This document shows, in pieces, positions 9,420-19,764 of a DNA stretch of 64,000 nt. Position 1 is the stretch's first letter. The number at the start of each line of letters is the position of its first letter. The notes under the pieces were generated by a model. It was given only the letters and a program-made list of their open reading frames with translations, was not told where the DNA came from and did not search any database. Location of the stretch: assembly GCA_018292915.2 (NCBI GenBank), contig JACVVK020000211.1:688501-752500 (forward strand), in the 5' to 3' direction. The translations under genes were made by a program, and so were the position numbers. This stretch comes from Batillaria attramentaria. Lineage: Eukaryota > Mollusca > Gastropoda > Batillariidae.

Positions 9420-10500
9420 TAAAGAAACTGAGAGGGGGGAGGGAAGGGTAGGGGTGGAGAGGGGAGGAAGCAGGAACGACCTCAAACACAGGAGCCATCC
9501 TTTTCTTTTCAGTCCCCAAGGAAGAAGTTGCATTGATTGTATTGACCAGTGGCTAGCGTCGGATGGCCCGGGGGGTGGGGGAGTGGAGGGGAGGTGGGGG
9601 GGGGGGGGTGACGTCGTGAGGCTCTGCATGTCTTTTGCACCCTCCTTGACCAGTGTGACCGGGGTCAGAACTGACATTGAACCTCTCGGCACGGTGCAGT
9701 GGGATTTTTGCCCGTTGCATCGCACTGCTAGAAATCATCAGTCGTCATTGACTGGGAGAGGAGGGAGCTGGGGGAGAACTGATGTGGGGATTGGGGGGGG
9801 GGGGGGGGGTGGGTGGGTGAGGGTGAATTATGAGATTGGTTGTCACGTCTTCTCCCTTTCTGCTTCCCCTGACAGTTCTTCCCACTGCAGTTCAGTCTAG
9901 GCGAGAAGCCGGTTATGACGTATGTTATTGACGCGTCACGGTTTTGGAACATTGAATTATATTGCTAGGAATTACTGACATCGGGTAAAAAAGGAGGGAG
10001 AGTTCGGGGCGAAGGGCGGGGGGGGGGGGGGAGGGGGGGGCGAAGGGGGGGGGGAATGATAAAGAAGGCTGGGATTGGAGACTTATGAGACTGGGTGTCA
10101 GAATTGCAGCCTTATGAATCTGCTTCCACTGACATTTCTGCCCCGTTGTATTGCAGAAGCGAGAAGGCGGGATGAATTATGCCATTGCTGCGTGCAGTTT
10201 GACCGTTGCATCGGACACTGCTGGAACTTGAAATCATCAGCGGGCACGGGTTGGGGGTGGCGGTCGTGGGAGTGAAAGAGGGAACTGTGCTGAAAAAGAC
10301 GGGATAGGGGTTTGGGCCGGGGGTGGATGAAAATCAAGGGACGGGAAGAGGGGGGGTCGGGGTGGGGGGGGGGTGGGGGGGGGGGGTCGGGGGGGGAGAT
10401 GAATCATGATATTGAGGAGTTTCCAAATGCTGCTGCTTTCACTGACATGAGTGATAGGTACGGGTTCGGGGGGGGGGGGGGGGGGGCGTATGTGATCATG
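9420..10500. repeat. G-rich block with degenerate long-period repeats
   Basis: Many G-runs of 8-20 bp (for example near 9597, 9796, 10018, 10360, 10465) separate related segments. CCGTTGCATCG...CACTGCT...GAAATCATCAG occurs at about 9713-9750 and 10203-10243. GAGACTGGG-type and CACTGACA/CCCTGACAGTT-type words also recur. The pattern suggests two or three diverged units of about 490 bp. G-quadruplex formation is possible. Confidence 0.6.
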
Positions 10501-10519
10501 AGACTGGGAGCTAGGCTTT

Positions 10520-11175
10520 CATTCTCCTTTCGAAGCTTCAGTTCTTTTATCATTTTTGCCATTGGCTAATGCAACATAGGACTGAATCGAGTCGTCATCG
10601 TGGTAAATTGGAACCAGAGAAGGTGAAACACATGCCGCTGTATCGTTTTCCTTCTCCATGTTTGTTTAACGGACAGCGCATCAGTTTCGCTAGCCGGCGA
10701 AAGCAATACCAATGTATCTTTTAACAAGAGCCAAGCCATACTAAAATAGCCTACTGAAAACAACTGTGCAGGAAACGTGAGCCATAGTGTACCCACCTCT
10801 TCACGACTAGCCATCCACACCAGTTACAAAACACCATCCACTCCCAAAACAAAGTAAAAACAGTTTCACTAATGGCCCGACCCATCATCGAACCGGGGCA
10901 GTTAGGGAGTTCGAACAAAAGCAATCACAGGCAAAATTCACACACAACCCAAACGCACTAATGGCTGAATAATTAATCAGCCCCGCAGAAAAACCCAACC
11001 GCCAGCAATCAACGCCTGGCGAAAGGACCCGCCAATTCTTTCGGGACGTTTTTTCGCCCGGCCTTGAACCGAGCGGGGTGGTGTGAAATCACTGCGTTTG
11101 TTTCTCGGCGCAATTACCGACAAATCTCCGAGGAATCAACCGGACAATCGACTGGTCCCGGGGAACACGGAGCGT
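10520..11175. other. unassigned intergenic sequence
   Basis: Nothing recognisable beyond short frames on both strands. Confidence 0.45.
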
Positions 11176-11176
11176 G

Positions 11177-11177
<1 letters not shown>

Positions 11178-11219
<42 letters not shown>
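11178..11219. repeat. (GA)21 microsatellite
   Basis: Uninterrupted GA run. Confidence 0.95.
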
Positions 11220-11222
<3 letters not shown>

Positions 11223-11424
11223 TGTATCGGTATGTTTTTTTTTCCCTCGACCCCCTCGGGTCAGTGGTCACTTGTTTGGCTGTTGCTGCAATCTGAGCCG
11301 GGGTCGCGATAGGATTTTTTTATTTTTTTTTACAGCGGGTTTATGCCTACCATGTTAATACGCGTATTTGTGTGAAAGGCAACCAGTGTTGTTTACAATA
11401 CATTTTTTTTTACACTGAACTAGA

Positions 11425-11500
11425 GGTAGGTGGGTGAGTGGGGGTTTGGGAGTTTAACGTCCTTTTCCAGCGCTTTTGGGTGATGTCAAAGACGGGGCGT
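11425..11500 (-). mobile_element. SINE family A 3' fragment
   Basis: GGAGTTTAACGTCCTTTTCC and GGTGATGTCAAAGACGGGGC are the reverse complement of the SINE A 3' half. The head is missing. Confidence 0.75.
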
Positions 11501-11763
11501 GGGATCGGCGAGCGGTTTGAACTGTTCGTTTTACACATATGGGAATTTGGGAATTCAATTTGATAGCCTTGTGCCGGGAGTCAGTTCTTTCACGAATGCC
11601 ATTTCATTCGTTTTCGTGGTATGTCATTAATTTGTTATTTTGTGTGAGCGACACAGTCGCATGCATCGGTGATTTCTGTCAGTTTGTGAATCTGCGTTGT
11701 GGTGTCAAAACACACGCACAGTATGTAGGTCCACAAGGGGGTGAGGGTGGCGGGGGGACTCGG

Positions 11764-11783
11764 AGAGAGAGAGAGAGAGAGAG
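11764..11783. repeat. (GA)10 microsatellite, left of SINE A
   Basis: GA run that, with 11945-12018, brackets a SINE A copy. Confidence 0.85.
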
Positions 11784-11785
11784 GG

Positions 11786-11943
11786 TGGGTGGGCGTTTGG
11801 GGGTTTAACGTCCTTTTCCACCACATACGTGTGATGTCAAAGACGGGGCAAGGATGAAAAAGCCAGCACAAATTATTTGCCCCAGCCGGGATACGAACTC
11901 ACGACCCGAGCATTAGAAGTCCAACGCTCTACCATTCGGCCAC

Positions 11944-11944
<1 letters not shown>
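11786..11944 (-). mobile_element. SINE family A, near full length, inside GA microsatellite
   Basis: On the minus strand it has a head with TGGCCGAATGGTAGAGCGTT (A-box region), a B-box-like GAGTTCGTATCC, a body with CTTTTTCATCCTTGCCCCG, and a 3' end GGACGTTAAAC. Its 5' end abuts a (GA)37 run and its 3' end another GA run, so the target was probably a GA/TC microsatellite. That makes a target duplication impossible to delimit. Confidence 0.85.

Positions 11945-12018
<74 letters not shown>
11945..12018. repeat. (GA)37 microsatellite
   Basis: GA run of about 74 bp. Confidence 0.95.
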
Positions 12019-12020
<2 letters not shown>

Positions 12021-12181
12021 ATCAGGCAGTCATCACATCGAAAACTGAGTATATTCAAAGATATTACATAACCAGCCACTGCTCAGCCATTGTTTACTCT
12101 GCCTCCTAATTAATCACAGCACCGAGGAGCAAGTGAACCAATTTAAGTTAAGCTCATTAAATCAGTAATTAATCAGGTAGT

Positions 12182-12201
12182 ACCCCCCCCCCCCCCGACT
12201 C

Positions 12202-12295
<94 letters not shown>

Positions 12296-12303
12296 ACACA
12301 CAC
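12182..12303. repeat. C-run and (AC)n microsatellite
   Basis: C15 at about 12182-12196, then AC run 12209-12303 with one GA interruption. Confidence 0.95.
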
Positions 12304-12656
12304 CACAAATGTCAGCAAGTCTGAATTGAACGGTTTTCAGACCGTTCAGTGATGGTTCCCGCTCCATATTTTGCCGAGTAGAATCGTCTCAAATCCTTCT
12401 TGTGGCGGTAACGTTAAACTCTGACCAACCAGCCAACTGGCCAACACAGCCCACCCTCCCAACCACCAACCGGATTGCAATGCGACACACATACCGACTG
12501 ACAGTTTCACGTGCTCATCTCAACCAACCTACCGTCCATCCACCCACTCAACCAACTATGCAGCCGACTTGCCATACGATGCACAGTTCTTACGCCTTCA
12601 GCTTCTTCTTTCTCTCTGTTTCTCCACCCCCCTCCCCCCTTCCTCTCTCTCTCTCT

Positions 12657-12828
12657 CGGAGCCGGGGTGGCCAAATGGCAGAGCGTTGGACTTCTAATGC
12701 TCGGGTCGTGAGTTCGTATCCCGACTGGGGCCAAATATGTGTGCTGGCTTTTTCATCGTTGCCCCGTCTTTGATATCACCCGTATGTGGTGGAAGAGGAC
12801 GTTAAACACCCACACACCCACCCACCTC
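12657..12828 (+). mobile_element. SINE family A, full-length copy in a CT tract
   Basis: Head GGAGCCGGGGTGGCCAAATG...GAGCGTTGGACTTC, B-box-like GAGTTCGTATCC, body GTGCTGGCTTTTTCATCGTT, then GATATCACCCGTATGTGG and GGACGTTAAAC. CT-dinucleotide runs flank both ends (12643-12656 and 12826-12838), consistent with insertion into a CT tract. Confidence 0.88.
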
Positions 12829-12884
12829 TCTCTCTCTCCTATTTTCTTTAGAGAATCATAAAAAAATAACATAACGCTCTTTAA

Positions 12885-12915
12885 TATTTCGGCAAACGTA
12901 TTGCCTTCCTCAGAA
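12885..12915 (-). other. hammerhead-like core, Penelope-element type (degenerate)
   Basis: On the minus strand CTGAGGA is followed by AGGC-AATACGTTT-GCC and then GAAA. This is the order conserved core, stem II hairpin, GAAA seen in type I hammerhead motifs carried by Penelope-like retroelements. Stem I and stem III are weak. A similar motif lies at 19721-19744. No Penelope reverse transcriptase is visible nearby. Confidence 0.35.
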
Positions 12916-13425
12916 CCGACGTCAAAATGTTGTAAATCTTACTTTATCACATAGTTTAGCCTACATTGGCAAATCATGGAATGTGCCAAACTTTCTACAG
13001 CTGTAAGTCTCACTCTCGTTCTCTCTCTGTCTCTCTCTTCTTCTTGTTCCTCATCGTCGGGGTTATCGTCGTCGTCGTCGTCATCATCATCTCCCTCCCT
13101 GTTTCCTCCTACGATCGCCATTTCTCGGATTGTCCAGACAAGAGGAGGCGTGTGTGCACATCCGAGTCACTTTACAATCAATAGAAATTGCTTTGCATGT
13201 GTACCGCCCTATTGATCCTGCAGCATTTTTTTGAGTGTCCGCTGGCGGACAGGGAGGGGTCACGTTGGGGGGGAAACGGTCAGCAAGCAGCTCTGGCCAC
13301 AGGCTGGCACCGCCTGCAATCCTCCTAGACCCTGGAGTGTCAGCGGAACCGGACCGGTGGTCACCCCGGCGCTAAACGGCCAAAAAGACAATTGAGCAGA
13401 TATCTGTAAGAAGAGACGAGGGCGC

Positions 13426-13650
13426 CATTTTCCCCTCCGTCTCCTTCTCGTTGTTTCTCGTCAGTGTGTGACGTAAGACGTGATTTTCGAGTGACGAGGG
13501 CACTGCTTTCTGTGTCTCTCTCGTTGTCTCTCGTCAGTGTGTGACGTAAGACGTGATTTTCGAGTGACGAGGGCAACTACTCTCTCTGTGTCTCTCTCGT
13601 TGCCTCTCGTCAGTGTGTCACATAGGCGTGATTTCCGAGTGACGATTTCT
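13426..13650. repeat. tandem array, three units of about 75 bp
   Basis: TCTCGTCAGTGTGTGACGTA, then GACGTGATTTTCGAGTGACG recurs at starts near 13457, 13530 and 13606 (periods 73 and 76). The third unit is more diverged. Confidence 0.9.
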
Positions 13651-13861
13651 TGGATCGGGCTCTGAAACTGGACCTGGACTTATCTTAATAGGTCTGGGTG
13701 GTGGAGTTGCAGTGACAAGACCAAAGACACATCAAGGGTAAAATTGTGAAACACACTCGTTCTTTTTCAGCGTTAATGTATAGATATTGATTGAAGAGGT
13801 GCCATTCTGTAGATTGTCGTGGTGGATGGTGGAACTGGCTGTAATCATGCAGACATGTGCG

Positions 13862-14255
13862 TTGAGTGGTCATGAGTAACACGTGACGACGGGACGACTT
13901 CAGATTGGCTCATTTCGAAGTACTGTTTCAAACGTCGCGGATACGTTTGGGCGTTGACTGGATTGGTCATGAATGACCAGTGACAGCGGGGTGGCTTTTT
14001 ATTGGATCATTTCAAAGTACTGTTACACACTTCACGGACAAGATTGGAGTCGATTGGATTGGCCATGAGTGACACATGACGACGGAACGACTTCTGATTG
14101 GCTTATTTTGAAGTACTGTTTCAAACGACACGGATAATTTTGGACTTGCCCGGATGGGTCAGTAGTGGCCGGCACGTGGCGACGGGGCAACATCTGACTG
14201 GGCCATCTGGACTGAAGCACTGGTTGAAACGTCACGGACGGAAAACGTCGGAAAA
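13862..14255. repeat. degenerate tandem array, four units of about 97 bp
   Basis: Each unit carries a GTCATGAGTGAC-like start, a GACGACGGGACGACTT-like block, GATTGGCTCATTTCGAAGTA and a GTTTCAAACGTCACGGA-like end. The starts are near 13868, 13966, 14061 and 14157. The units are old. Frames through this array are repeat-derived. Confidence 0.85.
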
Positions 14256-14449
14256 GTTTAGGCTCCATTGGATGTCCCCAGGATCTGAAAACAGAAAAGA
14301 AACTGTTCACGAATGGCTCAGGTTTGACAATACACGATCTCAGTGTCGATCCATGTCTATACTTATTTCGTAGACCTTCCCGAGGAGCGGGGCCAGAACA
14401 GACACCAACAATTTACGCCGCTACACGGGTGTGGAAATATCAGAAATTA

Positions 14450-14960
14450 AAATGGTAAGAAACGAACAACCAGAATTCGTGTGCATGACCCCGTGTGCAT
14501 AAACGATGTCAGTGTTAGGTATAAACACACCTACTGACAAGGTCGGTCTTAAAAACCAGGATGGTCGGTGGTGTTTGGGAGTTTAACGTCCTTTTCCACC
14601 ACATACGGGTGATATCAAAGACGGGGCAACGATGAAAATGCCAGCACAAATATTTGGCCCCAGCCGGGATACGAACTCACGACCCGAACATTAGAAGTCC
14701 AACGCTCTACCATTCGGCCACCCCGGCTCCCCTTGAAAAACAGGAAATCTACAGTCATACATATGCTAAGAAAAGAAAACCCGCAATTGCGTGGCCTCAC
14801 CTACACGACGTGTTGGGTCTAAACACACCCACGAAGTCGGTTTTGAAAAACAGGAAAACCGGGCTACAGGCATAAATATGCTTAGAATAGAACGACCAGA
14901 ATATCCAAACGGATAGGTCTAAACACACCCACAAAATCGGTCTCGAAAAATAGGACTGAC
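14450..14960. repeat. degenerate tandem repeat, three units of about 100-110 bp, split by a SINE
   Basis: Units carry AAGAAA/AGAATAGAACGACCAGAAT, then TAAACACACCCAC and GTCGGTCTTAAAAA-like sequence. They lie at about 14453-14562, 14735-14858 and 14860-14955. A SINE A copy sits between the first two. Confidence 0.75.
14565..14731 (-). mobile_element. SINE family A, full-length copy
   Basis: Complete head (TGGCCGAATGGTAGAGCGTT on the minus strand), B-box and 3' GGACGTTAAACTCCC. Flanking CTTAAAAACCAGGA (about 14548-14561) and CTTGAAAAACAGGA (about 14732-14745) form an imperfect target duplication with two mismatches. Confidence 0.85.
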
Positions 14961-15229
14961 GAAGAGTGCAGTACTGTACAGATAAAAACGCAGACACAGA
15001 CACATTAACCCTCCACCCAGAGTTAAACAGAGGTCTCTTCAACAGTAAATAACTCCCTGTATTATCCGTGGTGTGAAATGTACCAGCCAATGCTCAACAG
15101 AAATTGCATCGACCAATGAACGACATGTTAAATAAATATAAGATGAGCTTAAGTGTCCCAAGACGGACCACCAGATACGGTAAACTGTGAATGGTAAAAG
15201 GAACCACAGATGTAAGAAAGTTCTAACCC

Positions 15230-15745
15230 CCAGTGGCCCGAAGATTTCAGGAACTTGAGAACTGATGCAGTAACTAACCAAAAACAAACGTTCGTCATAA
15301 GGTGAACCTTCTGCAAGACAGACTCGATGGCCAAACTGATCCGGCAGCCAGACAAGGCAACGATACGGACAGATACTGACAGAACTGAAAGGAAAGACAC
15401 ATCCAAACAACTGAACAGAAGGTGGAGGGGTTCCAGAAATCCTGCATTAACTAACCATATTGTTCTTTGTAAGGTAAACATTCGGCAAGACAACCTTGAC
15501 GACCACGTACACGAACTGCCAGAGGAGGCACCAGCTGGAAGGAAAGAAACGGACAGATCCAAAGAACCAATGTTCAAAAGATAGAGGCTGCAGTCAACTA
15601 CAACTACAAAAGTTCACCACAGGGCGAACGCCCTTCAAGGCAAGCTTGACCAAATACACGAACTGTCAACCGAAGCACAGTGCTGAGAGGAAAGAAACAA
15701 GACAGATCCCAACAACTCATGTCCAAAAGAGAGCGACGTCCAACA
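15230..15745. repeat. degenerate tandem repeat, three units of about 155-165 bp
   Basis: The block GGTGAACCTTCTGCAAGACA appears as variants near 15300, 15473 and 15620. The block AAGGAAAGACACATCCAAAC appears as variants near 15391, 15540 and 15689. Repeat structure, not a gene, explains the 142-codon minus-strand frame here. Confidence 0.75.
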
Positions 15746-15983
15746 GCTTCGCTTTGCACGTACGCCATTTCCAGCGGCTGACTGTGCCCCACCCCCCTCG
15801 GGGTGGCGAGAGGACACGACCCAAGGTGGACAGGGGGCAGGGCAGGGGGAGCGTGTTTCGGACACCACGAAGATAGATGAGTGTACGGCCTGTGTGAATG
15901 GATTTATAGTGTCCTGTTGGCTGTTTCCACGTACGTCTTTCTCGAAACCATATCATTCATCCCCTGGTTCTTCTTGCATCGAG

Positions 15984-16157
15984 AAGGGGAGCCGGGATGG
16001 CCGAATGGTAGAGCGTTGGACTTCTAATGTTCGGGTCGTGAGTTCGAATCCCGGCTGAGGCCAAATATTTGTGCTGGCCTTTTCTAGTTGCCCCGTCTTT
16101 GATATCACCCTTACGCGGTGGAAAAGGACGTTAAACTCCCAAACACCAACCCCACCC
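15984..16157 (+). mobile_element. SINE family A, full-length, 12-bp target duplication
   Basis: Complete head, B-box GAGTTCGAATCCC, body and 3' end GGACGTTAAACTCCCAAACA. Flanks TCTTGCATCGAG (15972-15983) and TCTTGTATCGAG (16158-16169) are a 12-bp target duplication with one mismatch. A second, older relative follows at once. Confidence 0.9.
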
Positions 16158-16169
16158 TCTTGTATCGAG

Positions 16170-16335
16170 GATCCGGGATTGCCATACTTGGTAGAGCGCT
16201 GGACATTCACTGCTCGGGTCTTGAGTTTCAATCCGTGTTGGCAGGTCAACTTTGTGCTTACTTTTTCCTCTTTGCCCCGTCTTTAGTATCACTCTTCCGT
16301 GGTGGAAAAGAACGTTAAATCCCAACCAACCGACC
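16170..16335 (+). mobile_element. diverged SINE family A copy
   Basis: Same order as SINE A (TGGTAGAGCG, GAGTTTCAATCC, TTGCCCCGTCTTTAGTATCA, GTGGTGGAAAAGAACGTTAA) but with many substitutions, so it is older than its upstream neighbour. Confidence 0.8.
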
Positions 16336-16713
16336 AAGTCTTTCTGGAGCTATATCATTCACCCTTCGTCAATTGTTGTAGCGTATGAAATCAGTCCCTG
16401 ATCGCTTTCTGGTTTCTTCTCACAAACAATTTCTTTGGAACGTCATCGGTTTTTGTTTTGTTTTGTTGTTTTGTCGTGACTTCTTTGTATATTAATTTGA
16501 CTTATGCTTGCTTTTATTTCGAAGCTTGCACGGGCTGTTGAACCGCTAACACAACTTTACCACTAGCACGTACACACCTCAGGGAGGACATGCGACCTTT
16601 CGCTGCAAAAATCAAAGGGAACACACAGAAGATACCAACTCTACTTGTCATCACCAAGAGAAAACACTTTGCTGTGACGACAGACAGATGTGTCAATGAC
16701 ACTGATGAAAACA

Positions 16714-16865
16714 TAACACAGAATTAGATCAACTTTTCTCTAGGCACAAAGGCGTCCCGGCAATTCATCGTTGCAAGCTTCTAACAACTTTTGACAACTT
16801 TGATAAGCACAACCACAATCAAGAGTGACTGCCAAAAGTAGCAGTATTGGTCTACGACACAGAGG
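16714..16865. repeat. dispersed repeat, copy 1
   Basis: Aligns to 20899-21025 from AACACAGAATTAGATCAACT through AAGGCGTCC, ATCAAGAGTGAC and GTCTACGA, with short indels. Family unknown. Confidence 0.85.
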
Positions 16866-16869
16866 TCAG

Positions 16870-16955
16870 CAGCCAGACATTCATGCAGCCTGCGGTCGGC
16901 TTCAACAAGGTGTCCACTTTTGGTCTGACTTGTCGACTGATCGCCACTTTCGGGG
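16870..16955 (+). CDS. possible internal exon, unknown (weak)
   Basis: An 86-bp segment between an acceptor-like GAGGTCAG (ends 16869) and a consensus donor GGTAAGT (GT at 16956-16957). The plus-strand frame stays open and reads SSQTFMQPAVGFNKVSTFGL, then TCRLIATFG. It is not low-complexity and is not part of the dispersed repeat that ends at 16865. A SINE is inserted at 16968, with the donor sequence inside its target duplication, so GTAAGT occurs on both sides. No family is recognised, no neighbouring exon is seen, and the upstream pyrimidine tract is poor. Chance is a serious alternative. Confidence 0.2.
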
Positions 16956-16967
16956 GTAAGTCAGTCT

Positions 16968-17469
16968 ATTTTTTTTCTTTTTTTTTCTGCCACAACTCTT
17001 TTGCCGGCTCCAGTGGTGTTCCTCCCTGGTAATGGGTGAAATCCATGGAGGGCTCGGAAGTTGGGGCAATTTTTATTATGCATGATGATGGAGATGAGGA
17101 TGATGGTAAGATGATGCTATGGAGGTCCGCGTGGTTTGGGACTGCGGGACAGGGCCGCATTCCACGCTTCCTGTCATAAATATCCCGGCATTAACCAGGC
17201 CCGGGAACTACGGCACCTGCGGTGCCGGCCGTGTAATCATCCACATCATAAGACGTGTCATACCAAGGGAAGCACCCCCCAAAGTCGCACCCGTGAAATG
17301 GGTGAATCTCGGCTGTGTGGCAACAGCCTCCCCATTGGGCCCATAGCACACCCGCTCTGGGTAGGAGCCGACCTAGGTATGAAAAATCCCGCTTGCCTCG
17401 GCTGGGACTCGAACCCGGGTCTCCCGGTCCATAGTCCGAAGTGCTAGCCACTACACTACGGGGGCCGGT
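16968..17469 (-). mobile_element. SINE family D, full-length, 13-bp target duplication
   Basis: On the minus strand the head at about 17465-17395 is tRNA-like: GTAGTGTAGTGGCTAGCAC (A-box) and GGTTCGAGTCC (B-box). The body is about 400 bp, with a CATGCATAATAAAAATTGCC block, and the end is an A-rich tail (16968-16988). GGTAAGTCAGTCT is present at 16955-16967 and at 17470-17482 as a perfect 13-bp target duplication. At about 500 bp it is long for a SINE. A headless relative lies at 35420-35640. Confidence 0.9.
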
Positions 17470-17667
17470 GGTAAGTCAGTCTTGTTTACTGTTCGTCTGA
17501 CGCGCAGAGAGAAGTTGCACTATGTAACTGAGGGTTGCTTCACAAACACAGGTTTACTCAGTGCTTGTGTCAAATGACAGTTAACGTTAGTCGTCAGTGT
17601 GGTTTGGGATACTGCTGTTGTCCTTTTATCTTTTATTTGTATTCATTCTTTTCTCTCGCCCCCTTCC

Positions 17668-17892
17668 CCCAAACAAACAAACAATCAACTTGTGATAAAA
17701 CAGAAAACAAAACAAATACAACAACCCAACCCAAACGAACAAACATAAAAAAAACAACAAACAAACCCACACAATCCAACAAGACAAACAAAACAAACCC
17801 TACAACAACAAAAAATCGAACAATAAACAAATCAACAACGACAACAGCGAAAGCCAAAAACTAACAAAATCAAAACAAACACACAAGCAAAC
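17668..17892. repeat. A/C-only low-complexity tract
   Basis: About 225 bp of AAAC, CAA and ACCC words with very few G or T. Confidence 0.9.
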
Positions 17893-18228
17893 AAAACTGT
17901 TGTCATGGAATTGCTGACAGTACCTTTTATGACCTTTGCACCCTGAATCACGTGACGCCACTTGTTCAACCCACAACATGCAGGGCGGGTTGTTATTTGG
18001 GAAAGTGACAAGGTTAGTGTCAGTTTCTTTACCCCTGCCATTCATCAGCTAGCCCTTGAAGCAGGGGGTCGGGCGCGGCCGGAGTTATGATGCAACATTG
18101 CTGTCAGAACTCCTGTTTCTGTATCGCCTTGACATGAAAAGTGACCTACTACCACTAGCCTGCGTGGATTAGCGGACATGGAAGCTTTGTGGATAATGAA
18201 TTGCATACGCTGCACATAAAATGATCGA

Positions 18229-18233
<5 letters not shown>

Positions 18234-18266
<33 letters not shown>
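18234..18266. repeat. (TC)n microsatellite
   Basis: TC run of about 33 bp. Confidence 0.95.
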
Positions 18267-18269
<3 letters not shown>

Positions 18270-18609
18270 ATCGTTAACATTGGTGATAAAGAGTGTAAGT
18301 TTGTTTTTTGACAATGTTGTATGCCATCCCTGATCTGCTTCGAAAAACGTTTTTTTTTTGTTGTTGTTTGTTGTGAAACAGTAATAGACCTTCACTGGAA
18401 AAAAAATTCTTCTCTCTGACTGAGAAATCTTTACAGCCGGATCTGTGAAAATCGTCACTCTAAAATAAGTTTTCTCTATATGTGAGAGTAAAAACTCGTT
18501 TAAATCGAGTTTTAACCGTTTCATGAGAAAAAAAAAGGGGGGGGGGAGGGGCACTGTCTTTTTTTCTTGTTCAAAAAGCTATCAAATGAACATGCTTTGC
18601 TGTCTTGCA

Positions 18610-18803
18610 CATCCTGCTAGCGTCTCCTGCATGTCCTAGGTTTATATTGCCCCGTAGACCAGTTTGCATCCTTTGTCCAACGTTACATTTTTGTTTTGTT
18701 TGTTTTTTGTTGTTGTTGTTTTTTCCTGTAGTGCAGGCACACTCAGCCGCGAATTCGTCTTTGTGGCTTGCGCGGCTTTAAGCCCTAAAAACTCACTCAC
18801 TCT
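18610..18803 (+). mobile_element. repeat family E copy (SINE-like)
   Basis: Matches the copies at 23412 and 52322: GCGTCTCCTGCATGTCCTAG, CCCCGTAGACCAGTTTGCAT, GTGCAGGCACACTCAGCCGC, then GGCTTGCGCGGCTTTAAGCC and a CTCACTCACTC end. A TTG-rich expansion lies in the middle. The 5' end is truncated. Confidence 0.8.
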
Positions 18804-18982
18804 GCACATCGTGCTATCAAGGATCCGAAAAGGTTCCCTCCACCTTGATGTCAGTGGGTACTGCTTTCATCCGCCCACATACGTCACTGTCATGGCGGGC
18901 AGGAGTAAACGAGAATTCCGTTGACGTAGCCACGATGTAACAAAACGTCCGGTCCTCCTAAAGCATCCTCGGTCAAGACAAC

Positions 18983-19005
18983 ATGTAACACAAGTTGTGT
19001 TACAT
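18983..19005. repeat. perfect 11-bp-arm palindrome
   Basis: ATGTAACACAA and its exact reverse complement are separated by one G. It could form a cruciform or be a dyad binding site. No function is shown. Confidence 0.85.
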
Positions 19006-19310
19006 AACGCACGTCACCAAAACGTCATGTCGCATTACCTCTTGCACACAGCACAGGATGCCAGGCTGTGCGCCGGTCGGGTTATGTCCCTTAGGTCTGC
19101 TGACGTCCCTTGAGTTAAAACTTTTCTGATTAAAGACTGAATACGCATTTTAAAAATTCTTTTTTTTAACGGAAAATAAACCAGATCGTATCTGATCCAG
19201 TTTTATTGAAATGTTTACTATTTCCAACGAAATTCGGAAATAACAAGACAGATAAAATCCAGCAGAGAACGATGATCATTGCGGTTGGGTTTTGTTGTTG
19301 TTGGTCAGTT

Positions 19311-19315
19311 GTTTT

Positions 19316-19358
<43 letters not shown>
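19311..19358. repeat. T15-G33 homopolymer block
   Basis: A T-run followed directly by 33 G. Confidence 0.95.
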
Positions 19359-19359
<1 letters not shown>

Positions 19360-19714
19360 GGGCAAAACTTCTCAGTGTTTACAGAAACTTCAAACAATTC
19401 TATGAAGGTCTTGGGTTGGCATGGTCTTGCATGGTCATTTAGGGAAATGAAAAACAAGTCAAACATACGCGTTTCCAGAGACATACAACAACATACATAC
19501 ATTTATAATTATCTCTAATGTCTCTGATGTGGCGTCTGCTTGTAGTCATGTATGATTCACATAGAGTTAACTATAGTTTTACTATTGTTTTCTGGTCATT
19601 TTCTCCCCCACCGTATTATTTTATTTTATTTTATTTTAAAAAAATTCCCGCGCCGTGTATGTCAGTAAGTCAGCAGAGTTACCTTTTGTTTGTTGAAGTT
19701 ATGTCTCATTTGTT

Positions 19715-19760
19715 TGTGTCCTGAGGAAGGCGAAAGCCGAAACGTTGACCCGTGCCGTCC
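19715..19760 (+). other. hammerhead-like core, Penelope-element type (degenerate)
   Basis: CTGAGGA (19721-19727), stem-loop AGGC-GAAA-GCC, then GAAAC (19739-19743) and GTTGACC. CTGANGA, a GC-rich stem II and GAAA match the type I hammerhead core found in Penelope-like elements. The expected U-H cleavage dinucleotide after a short stem III would read UG here, so the ribozyme is probably inactive. Confidence 0.4.
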
Positions 19761-19764
19761 TTTG

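Noticed and set aside
12657..12730. Functional tRNA gene
   Set aside because: The tRNA-like heads of the SINEs have A- and B-box-like words, but they lack a clean cloverleaf and are followed by SINE bodies.
13862..14255. Protein repeats in the 91-92-codon frames
   Set aside because: They follow the period of the degenerate DNA tandem array and are open on both strands.
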